A DNA stretch of 64,000 bases. Origin: Rhynchopus euleeides (Eukaryota; Euglenozoa; Diplonemea; Diplonemida; Diplonemidae). Positions 54,101-64,000 of the stretch are shown in pieces. A program made the position numbers and the translations under genes. Where the stretch lies: NCBI GenBank assembly GCA_963210315.1, contig OY723322.1, positions 1,639,712 to 1,703,711 of the forward strand. The letters are read 5' to 3'. The notes beneath the pieces were generated by a model that was not told the origin of the DNA, did not search any database, and saw only the letters and a program-made list of their open reading frames with translations. Every line of letters begins with the position of its first letter. The first letter of the stretch is position 1.

Positions 54101-56834
54101 TCGGTTTTCAGCCCGTTTTCGCCGCGGAAACGGTATAAAACTACTATGGGCGATTTCCCTAAGGAATTTTCAGCCAAAAAGTTGCACTTCCCTATGGCAC
54201 CCAACATGGACGGATTTTCGAGTGGCTGAAATCCGAAATTGTTTTCGGGTAGGCACACCCCCCGGAAATTCCACGATCGAAGGAATTTTTTAGTTCTGAG
54301 CCGTTTCGAAAATATTGCCGACGTCACCAAAAACCGGATTTTAGGTGGGATTTTTGGCTGGTTAGGGGAAATTCAGTGTTTTTATCAAAGTCGAACAAAA
54401 TTCTGAGCAGAAAAGTGGCGGCCCCGCTTACTTTTGGGTCCGTTGCGCTCCGTTCTTTTCACCATAAAAAAAAATCTCAAAAAATTCCAAGCGCAAAATT
54501 GTGCATCTGCCCTGTAGTGGTAAAAGCCTGGGTTTCCACTATACATTATAGTAACCACAGGGACCCCTGGCTGGGGGACAGATTTTTTATCTTCCACTAA
54601 TTTCTGTGAAAACTGACCGATATTCCCGGGTCGCTACCCATACCTAGCGGGACGTGGTGGTGCGTTGTCATCAGTTTTCAGCCCGTTTTCGCCGCGGAAA
54701 CGGTATAAAACTACTATGGGCGATTTCCCTAAGGAATTTTCAGCCAAAAAGTTGCACTTCCCTATGGCACCCAACATGGACGGATTTTCGAGTGGCTGAA
54801 ATCCGAAATTGTTTTCGGGTAGGCACACCCCCCGGAAATTCCACGATCGAAGGAATTTTTTAGTTCTGAGCCGTTTCGAAAATATTGCCGACGTCACCAA
54901 AAACCGGATTTTAGGTGGGATTTTTGGCTGGTTAGGGGAAATTCAGTGTTTTTATCAAAGTCGAACAAAATTCTGAGCAGAAAAGTGGCGGCCCCGCTTA
55001 CTTTTGGGTCCGTTGCGCTCCGTTCTTTTCACCATAAAAAAAAATCTCAAAAAATTCCAAGCGCAAAATTGTGCATCTGCCCTGTAGTGGTAAAAGCCTG
55101 GGTTTCCACTATACATTATAGTAACCACAGGGACCCCTGGCTGGGGGACAGATTTTTTATCTTCCACTAATTTCTGTGAAAACTGACCGATATTCCCGGG
55201 TCGCTACCCATACCTAGCGGGACGTGGTGGTGCGTTGTCATCAGTTTTCAGCCCGTTTTCGCCGCGGAAACGGTATAAAACTACTATGGGCGATTTCCCT
55301 AAGGAATTTTCAGCCAAAAAGTTGCACTTCCCTATGGCACCCAACATGGACGGATTTTCGAGTGGCTGAAATCCGAAATTGTTTTCGGGTAGGCACACCC
55401 CCCGGAAATTCCACGATCGAAGGAATTTTTTAGTTCTGAGCCGTTTCGAAAATATTGCCGACGTCACCAAAAACCGGATTTTAGGTGGGATTTTTGGCTG
55501 GTTAGGGGAAATTCAGTGTTTTTATCAAAGTCGAACAAAATTCTGAGCAGAAAAGTGGCGGCCCCGCTTACTTTTGGGTCCGTTGCGCTCCGTTCTTTTC
55601 ACCATAAAAAAAAATCTCAAAAAATTCCAAGCGCAAAATTGTGCATCTGCCCTGTAGTGGTAAAAGCCTGGGTTTCCACTATACATTATAGTAACCACAG
55701 GGACCCCTGGCTGGGGGACAGATTTTTTATCTTCCACTAATTTCTGTGAAAACTGACCGATATTCCCGGGTCGCTACCCATACCTAGCGGGACGTGGTGG
55801 TGCGTTGTCATCAGTTTTCAGCCCGTTTTCGCCGCGGAAACGGTATAAAACTACTATGGGCGATTTCCCTAAGGAATTTTCAGCCAAAAAGTTGCACTTC
55901 CCTATGGCACCCAACATGGACGGATTTTCGAGTGGCTGAAATCCGAAATTGTTTTCGGGTAGGCACACCCCCCGGAAATTCCACGATCGAAGGAATTTTT
56001 TAGTTCTGAGCCGTTTCGAAAATATTGCCGACGTCACCAAAAACCGGATTTTAGGTGGGATTTTTGGCTGGTTAGGGGAAATTCAGTGTTTTTATCAAAG
56101 TCGAACAAAATTCTGAGCAGAAAAGTGGCGGCCCCGCTTACTTTTGGGTCCGTTGCGCTCCGTTCTTTTCACCATAAAAAAAAATCTCAAAAAATTCCAA
56201 GCGCAAAATTGTGCATCTGCCCTGTAGTGGTAAAAGCCTGGGTTTCCACTATACATTATAGTAACCACAGGGACCCCTGGCTGGGGGACAGATTTTTTAT
56301 CTTCCACTAATTTCTGTGAAAACTGACCGATATTCCCGGGTCGCTACCCATACCTAGCGGGACGTGGTGGTGCGTTGTCATCAGTTTTCAGCCCGTTTTC
56401 GCCGCGGAAACGGTATAAAACTACTATGGGCGATTTCCCTAAGGAATTTTCAGCCAAAAAGTTGCACTTCCCTATGGCACCCAACATGGACGGATTTTCG
56501 AGTGGCTGAAATCCGAAATTGTTTTCGGGTAGGCACACCCCCCGGAAATTCCACGATCGAAGGAATTTTTTAGTTCTGAGCCGTTTCGAAAATATTGCCG
56601 ACGTCACCAAAAACCGGATTTTAGGTGGGATTTTTGGCTGGTTAGGGGAAATTCAGTGTTTTTATCAAAGTCGAACAAAATTCTGAGCAGAAAAGTGGCG
56701 GCCCCGCTTACTTTTGGGTCCGTTGCGCTCCGTTCTTTTCACCATAAAAAAAAATCTCAAAAAATTCCAAGCGCAAAATTGTGCATCTGCCCTGTAGTGG
56801 TAAAAGCCTGGGTTTCCACTATACATTATAGTAA
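54101..56834 (+). repeat. tandem array of a 570-bp repeat, 4.8 copies
   Basis: Copies start at 54101, 54671, 55241, 55811 and 56381. The first differs at its third base and then matches; otherwise the copies appear identical by eye over their length. The fifth is cut after ATACATTATAGTAACC, where AACCCGCA repeats take over. Each unit contains CGGTATAAAACTACTATGG, a T/A-rich stretch with AAAAAAAATC, and the GATTTTAGGTGGG region. Open frames of 69-88 codons recur in every copy on both strands, as expected from duplication, and have no recognisable domain. Confidence 0.95.
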
Positions 56835-59800
56835 CCCGCAAACCCGCAAACCCGCAAACCCGCAAACCCGCAAACCCGCAAACCCGCAAACCCGCAAACC
56901 CGCAAACCCGCAAACCCGCAAACCCGCAAACCCGCAAACCCGCAAACCCGCAAACCCGCAAACCCGCAAACCCGCAAACCCGCAAACCCGCAAACCCGCA
57001 AACCCGCAAACCCGCAAACCCGCAAACCCGCAAACCCGCAAACCCGCAAACCCGCAAACCCGCAAACCCGCAAACCCGCAAACCCGCAAACCCGCAAACC
57101 CGCAAACCCGCAAACCCGCAAACCCGCAAACCCGCAAACCCGCAAACCCGCAAACCCGCAAACCCGCAAACCCGCAAACCCGCAAACCCGCAAACCCGCA
57201 AACCCGCAAACCCGCAAACCCGCAAACCCGCAAACCCGCAAACCCGCAAACCCGCAAACCCGCAAACCCGCAAACCCGCAAACCCGCAAACCCGCAAACC
57301 CGCAAACCCGCAAACCCGCAAACCCGCAAACCCGCAAACCCGCAAACCCGCAAACCCGCAAACCCGCAAACCCGCAAACCCGCAAACCCGCAAACCCGCA
57401 AACCCGCAAACCCGCAAACCCGCAAACCCGCAAACCCGCAAACCCGCAAACCCGCAAACCCGCAAACCCGCAAACCCGCAAACCCGCAAACCCGCAAACC
57501 CGCAAACCCGCAAACCCGCAAACCCGCAAACCCGCAAACCCGCAAACCCGCAAACCCGCAAACCCGCAAACCCGCAAACCCGCAAACCCGCAAACCCGCA
57601 AACCCGCAAACCCGCAAACCCGCAAACCCGCAAACCCGCAAACCCGCAAACCCGCAAACCCGCAAACCCGCAAACCCGCAAACCCGCAAACCCGCAAACC
57701 CGCAAACCCGCAAACCCGCAAACCCGCAAACCCGCAAACCCGCAAACCCGCAAACCCGCAAACCCGCAAACCCGCAAACCCGCAAACCCGCAAACCCGCA
57801 AACCCGCAAACCCGCAAACCCGCAAACCCGCAAACCCGCAAACCCGCAAACCCGCAAACCCGCAAACCCGCAAACCCGCAAACCCGCAAACCCGCAAACC
57901 CGCAAACCCGCAAACCCGCAAACCCGCAAACCCGCAAACCCGCAAACCCGCAAACCCGCAAACCCGCAAACCCGCAAACCCGCAAACCCGCAAACCCGCA
58001 AACCCGCAAACCCGCAAACCCGCAAACCCGCAAACCCGCAAACCCGCAAACCCGCAAACCCGCAAACCCGCAAACCCGCAAACCCGCAAACCCGCAAACC
58101 CGCAAACCCGCAAACCCGCAAACCCGCAAACCCGCAAACCCGCAAACCCGCAAACCCGCAAACCCGCAAACCCGCAAACCCGCAAACCCGCAAACCCGCA
58201 AACCCGCAAACCCGCAAACCCGCAAACCCGCAAACCCGCAAACCCGCAAACCCGCAAACCCGCAAACCCGCAAACCCGCAAACCCGCAAACCCGCAAACC
58301 CGCAAACCCGCAAACCCGCAAACCCGCAAACCCGCAAACCCGCAAACCCGCAAACCCGCAAACCCGCAAACCCGCAAACCCGCAAACCCGCAAACCCGCA
58401 AACCCGCAAACCCGCAAACCCGCAAACCCGCAAACCCGCAAACCCGCAAACCCGCAAACCCGCAAACCCGCAAACCCGCAAACCCGCAAACCCGCAAACC
58501 CGCAAACCCGCAAACCCGCAAACCCGCAAACCCGCAAACCCGCAAACCCGCAAACCCGCAAACCCGCAAACCCGCAAACCCGCAAACCCGCAAACCCGCA
58601 AACCCGCAAACCCGCAAACCCGCAAACCCGCAAACCCGCAAACCCGCAAACCCGCAAACCCGCAAACCCGCAAACCCGCAAACCCGCAAACCCGCAAACC
58701 CGCAAACCCGCAAACCCGCAAACCCGCAAACCCGCAAACCCGCAAACCCGCAAACCCGCAAACCCGCAAACCCGCAAACCCGCAAACCCGCAAACCCGCA
58801 AACCCGCAAACCCGCAAACCCGCAAACCCGCAAACCCGCAAACCCGCAAACCCGCAAACCCGCAAACCCGCAAACCCGCAAACCCGCAAACCCGCAAACC
58901 CGCAAACCCGCAAACCCGCAAACCCGCAAACCCGCAAACCCGCAAACCCGCAAACCCGCAAACCCGCAAACCCGCAAACCCGCAAACCCGCAAACCCGCA
59001 AACCCGCAAACCCGCAAACCCGCAAACCCGCAAACCCGCAAACCCGCAAACCCGCAAACCCGCAAACCCGCAAACCCGCAAACCCGCAAACCCGCAAACC
59101 CGCAAACCCGCAAACCCGCAAACCCGCAAACCCGCAAACCCGCAAACCCGCAAACCCGCAAACCCGCAAACCCGCAAACCCGCAAACCCGCAAACCCGCA
59201 AACCCGCAAACCCGCAAACCCGCAAACCCGCAAACCCGCAAACCCGCAAACCCGCAAACCCGCAAACCCGCAAACCCGCAAACCCGCAAACCCGCAAACC
59301 CGCAAACCCGCAAACCCGCAAACCCGCAAACCCGCAAACCCGCAAACCCGCAAACCCGCAAACCCGCAAACCCGCAAACCCGCAAACCCGCAAACCCGCA
59401 AACCCGCAAACCCGCAAACCCGCAAACCCGCAAACCCGCAAACCCGCAAACCCGCAAACCCGCAAACCCGCAAACCCGCAAACCCGCAAACCCGCAAACC
59501 CGCAAACCCGCAAACCCGCAAACCCGCAAACCCGCAAACCCGCAAACCCGCAAACCCGCAAACCCGCAAACCCGCAAACCCGCAAACCCGCAAACCCGCA
59601 AACCCGCAAACCCGCAAACCCGCAAACCCGCAAACCCGCAAACCCGCAAACCCGCAAACCCGCAAACCCGCAAACCCGCAAACCCGCAAACCCGCAAACC
59701 CGCAAACCCGCAAACCCGCAAACCCGCAAACCCGCAAACCCGCAAACCCGCAAACCCGCAAACCCGCAAACCCGCAAACCCGCAAACCCGCAAACCCGCA

Positions 59801-62800
59801 AACCCGCAAACCCGCAAACCCGCAAACCCGCAAACCCGCAAACCCGCAAACCCGCAAACCCGCAAACCCGCAAACCCGCAAACCCGCAAACCCGCAAACC
59901 CGCAAACCCGCAAACCCGCAAACCCGCAAACCCGCAAACCCGCAAACCCGCAAACCCGCAAACCCGCAAACCCGCAAACCCGCAAACCCGCAAACCCGCA
60001 AACCCGCAAACCCGCAAACCCGCAAACCCGCAAACCCGCAAACCCGCAAACCCGCAAACCCGCAAACCCGCAAACCCGCAAACCCGCAAACCCGCAAACC
60101 CGCAAACCCGCAAACCCGCAAACCCGCAAACCCGCAAACCCGCAAACCCGCAAACCCGCAAACCCGCAAACCCGCAAACCCGCAAACCCGCAAACCCGCA
60201 AACCCGCAAACCCGCAAACCCGCAAACCCGCAAACCCGCAAACCCGCAAACCCGCAAACCCGCAAACCCGCAAACCCGCAAACCCGCAAACCCGCAAACC
60301 CGCAAACCCGCAAACCCGCAAACCCGCAAACCCGCAAACCCGCAAACCCGCAAACCCGCAAACCCGCAAACCCGCAAACCCGCAAACCCGCAAACCCGCA
60401 AACCCGCAAACCCGCAAACCCGCAAACCCGCAAACCCGCAAACCCGCAAACCCGCAAACCCGCAAACCCGCAAACCCGCAAACCCGCAAACCCGCAAACC
60501 CGCAAACCCGCAAACCCGCAAACCCGCAAACCCGCAAACCCGCAAACCCGCAAACCCGCAAACCCGCAAACCCGCAAACCCGCAAACCCGCAAACCCGCA
60601 AACCCGCAAACCCGCAAACCCGCAAACCCGCAAACCCGCAAACCCGCAAACCCGCAAACCCGCAAACCCGCAAACCCGCAAACCCGCAAACCCGCAAACC
60701 CGCAAACCCGCAAACCCGCAAACCCGCAAACCCGCAAACCCGCAAACCCGCAAACCCGCAAACCCGCAAACCCGCAAACCCGCAAACCCGCAAACCCGCA
60801 AACCCGCAAACCCGCAAACCCGCAAACCCGCAAACCCGCAAACCCGCAAACCCGCAAACCCGCAAACCCGCAAACCCGCAAACCCGCAAACCCGCAAACC
60901 CGCAAACCCGCAAACCCGCAAACCCGCAAACCCGCAAACCCGCAAACCCGCAAACCCGCAAACCCGCAAACCCGCAAACCCGCAAACCCGCAAACCCGCA
61001 AACCCGCAAACCCGCAAACCCGCAAACCCGCAAACCCGCAAACCCGCAAACCCGCAAACCCGCAAACCCGCAAACCCGCAAACCCGCAAACCCGCAAACC
61101 CGCAAACCCGCAAACCCGCAAACCCGCAAACCCGCAAACCCGCAAACCCGCAAACCCGCAAACCCGCAAACCCGCAAACCCGCAAACCCGCAAACCCGCA
61201 AACCCGCAAACCCGCAAACCCGCAAACCCGCAAACCCGCAAACCCGCAAACCCGCAAACCCGCAAACCCGCAAACCCGCAAACCCGCAAACCCGCAAACC
61301 CGCAAACCCGCAAACCCGCAAACCCGCAAACCCGCAAACCCGCAAACCCGCAAACCCGCAAACCCGCAAACCCGCAAACCCGCAAACCCGCAAACCCGCA
61401 AACCCGCAAACCCGCAAACCCGCAAACCCGCAAACCCGCAAACCCGCAAACCCGCAAACCCGCAAACCCGCAAACCCGCAAACCCGCAAACCCGCAAACC
61501 CGCAAACCCGCAAACCCGCAAACCCGCAAACCCGCAAACCCGCAAACCCGCAAACCCGCAAACCCGCAAACCCGCAAACCCGCAAACCCGCAAACCCGCA
61601 AACCCGCAAACCCGCAAACCCGCAAACCCGCAAACCCGCAAACCCGCAAACCCGCAAACCCGCAAACCCGCAAACCCGCAAACCCGCAAACCCGCAAACC
61701 CGCAAACCCGCAAACCCGCAAACCCGCAAACCCGCAAACCCGCAAACCCGCAAACCCGCAAACCCGCAAACCCGCAAACCCGCAAACCCGCAAACCCGCA
61801 AACCCGCAAACCCGCAAACCCGCAAACCCGCAAACCCGCAAACCCGCAAACCCGCAAACCCGCAAACCCGCAAACCCGCAAACCCGCAAACCCGCAAACC
61901 CGCAAACCCGCAAACCCGCAAACCCGCAAACCCGCAAACCCGCAAACCCGCAAACCCGCAAACCCGCAAACCCGCAAACCCGCAAACCCGCAAACCCGCA
62001 AACCCGCAAACCCGCAAACCCGCAAACCCGCAAACCCGCAAACCCGCAAACCCGCAAACCCGCAAACCCGCAAACCCGCAAACCCGCAAACCCGCAAACC
62101 CGCAAACCCGCAAACCCGCAAACCCGCAAACCCGCAAACCCGCAAACCCGCAAACCCGCAAACCCGCAAACCCGCAAACCCGCAAACCCGCAAACCCGCA
62201 AACCCGCAAACCCGCAAACCCGCAAACCCGCAAACCCGCAAACCCGCAAACCCGCAAACCCGCAAACCCGCAAACCCGCAAACCCGCAAACCCGCAAACC
62301 CGCAAACCCGCAAACCCGCAAACCCGCAAACCCGCAAACCCGCAAACCCGCAAACCCGCAAACCCGCAAACCCGCAAACCCGCAAACCCGCAAACCCGCA
62401 AACCCGCAAACCCGCAAACCCGCAAACCCGCAAACCCGCAAACCCGCAAACCCGCAAACCCGCAAACCCGCAAACCCGCAAACCCGCAAACCCGCAAACC
62501 CGCAAACCCGCAAACCCGCAAACCCGCAAACCCGCAAACCCGCAAACCCGCAAACCCGCAAACCCGCAAACCCGCAAACCCGCAAACCCGCAAACCCGCA
62601 AACCCGCAAACCCGCAAACCCGCAAACCCGCAAACCCGCAAACCCGCAAACCCGCAAACCCGCAAACCCGCAAACCCGCAAACCCGCAAACCCGCAAACC
62701 CGCAAACCCGCAAACCCGCAAACCCGCAAACCCGCAAACCCGCAAACCCGCAAACCCGCAAACCCGCAAACCCGCAAACCCGCAAACCCGCAAACCCGCA

Positions 62801-64000
62801 AACCCGCAAACCCGCAAACCCGCAAACCCGCAAACCCGCAAACCCGCAAACCCGCAAACCCGCAAACCCGCAAACCCGCAAACCCGCAAACCCGCAAACC
62901 CGCAAACCCGCAAACCCGCAAACCCGCAAACCCGCAAACCCGCAAACCCGCAAACCCGCAAACCCGCAAACCCGCAAACCCGCAAACCCGCAAACCCGCA
63001 AACCCGCAAACCCGCAAACCCGCAAACCCGCAAACCCGCAAACCCGCAAACCCGCAAACCCGCAAACCCGCAAACCCGCAAACCCGCAAACCCGCAAACC
63101 CGCAAACCCGCAAACCCGCAAACCCGCAAACCCGCAAACCCGCAAACCCGCAAACCCGCAAACCCGCAAACCCGCAAACCCGCAAACCCGCAAACCCGCA
63201 AACCCGCAAACCCGCAAACCCGCAAACCCGCAAACCCGCAAACCCGCAAACCCGCAAACCCGCAAACCCGCAAACCCGCAAACCCGCAAACCCGCAAACC
63301 CGCAAACCCGCAAACCCGCAAACCCGCAAACCCGCAAACCCGCAAACCCGCAAACCCGCAAACCCGCAAACCCGCAAACCCGCAAACCCGCAAACCCGCA
63401 AACCCGCAAACCCGCAAACCCGCAAACCCGCAAACCCGCAAACCCGCAAACCCGCAAACCCGCAAACCCGCAAACCCGCAAACCCGCAAACCCGCAAACC
63501 CGCAAACCCGCAAACCCGCAAACCCGCAAACCCGCAAACCCGCAAACCCGCAAACCCGCAAACCCGCAAACCCGCAAACCCGCAAACCCGCAAACCCGCA
63601 AACCCGCAAACCCGCAAACCCGCAAACCCGCAAACCCGCAAACCCGCAAACCCGCAAACCCGCAAACCCGCAAACCCGCAAACCCGCAAACCCGCAAACC
63701 CGCAAACCCGCAAACCCGCAAACCCGCAAACCCGCAAACCCGCAAACCCGCAAACCCGCAAACCCGCAAACCCGCAAACCCGCAAACCCGCAAACCCGCA
63801 AACCCGCAAACCCGCAAACCCGCAAACCCGCAAACCCGCAAACCCGCAAACCCGCAAACCCGCAAACCCGCAAACCCGCAAACCCGCAAACCCGCAAACC
63901 CGCAAACCCGCAAACCCGCAAACCCGCAAACCCGCAAACCCGCAAACCCGCAAACCCGCAAACCCGCAAACCCGCAAACCCGCAAACCCGCAAACCCGCA
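56833..64000 (+). repeat. second AACCCGCA array, at least 7.2 kb, truncated by the window end
   Basis: From 56833 to the end there are 7,168 bp, exactly 896 copies of AACCCGCA, with no variant that I can see. It has the same orientation as the array at 42454-51851. It starts inside the fifth 570-bp unit at a shared AACC. Its right border lies outside the window. Confidence 0.97.

Noticed and set aside
54376-56610. Repeated 69-, 70-, 74- and 88-codon frames with a 570-bp period
   Set aside because: They overlap each other on both strands and recur only because the DNA is tandemly duplicated; none has a domain.
56665-63993. Open frames of about 2,400 codons across the second 8-bp array
   Set aside because: Same artefact as the first array; also cut by the window end.
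42454-64000. Genuine right-hand chromosome telomere at the window end
   Set aside because: The + strand is C-rich, whereas a right end should be G-rich toward 3'. Both arrays also have other sequence on their left side.

Overview
The window looks like nuclear DNA of a unicellular eukaryote that I cannot place further. Its supportable genes carry very short spliceosomal introns (45-50 nt, one of 73 nt) with a strong GTATGY 5' site and an ACAG-type 3' site. The proteins are eukaryotic: histone mRNA stem-loop binding protein (SLBP), a PPR protein, a cholinesterase-fold protein and a CCCH-finger methyltransferase-like protein. There is no bacterial operon logic, no CRISPR array and no rRNA, and I recognise no tRNA gene.

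Layout. (1) 1-10.5 kb is gene-poor. It holds a 133-bp TA-flanked MITE (3040-3172) and a large foldback-type element (3937-7707) with nested palindromes and one long minus-strand ORF whose 5' part resembles the C-terminal part of a retroelement polyprotein. It also holds a smaller set of inverted repeats around 9.5-10.2 kb. (2) 10.5-12.5 kb carries two tandem SLBP paralogs on the + strand, almost identical in the RNA-binding domain but unrelated in their N-termini. (3) 12.7-13.7 kb is a probable ~1-kb element with short inverted ends and gene debris. (4) 13.7-21.4 kb has no gene I can support. (5) 21.4-27.0 kb is a compact block of four same-strand genes 60-150 bp apart: a charged coiled-coil candidate, a catalytically dead-looking carboxylesterase/cholinesterase homologue, a PPR protein, and a five-exon CCCH/zinc-ribbon/Rossmann methyltransferase-like gene. 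(6) From 27.4 kb to the window end almost everything is satellite. A 15.0-kb array of 469 units of 32 bp shows higher-order ordering. A 9.4-kb, nearly perfect array of the 8-mer AACCCGCA follows. Then come 2.2 kb of mostly unique sequence, 4.8 near-identical copies of a 570-bp repeat, and a second AACCCGCA array of at least 7.2 kb that runs off the end.

The most striking signals are the two perfect 8-bp arrays, which start abruptly inside two unrelated tandem repeats and have telomere-like composition but the wrong polarity for a right-hand telomere; the 31-unit higher-order repeat in the 32-bp satellite; the domain-restricted identity of the SLBP pair; and a cholinesterase-fold protein in which all three expected catalytic positions look replaced. 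The kilobase-long open frames across the 8-bp arrays are artefacts, because the repeat contains no stop in any of the six frames.
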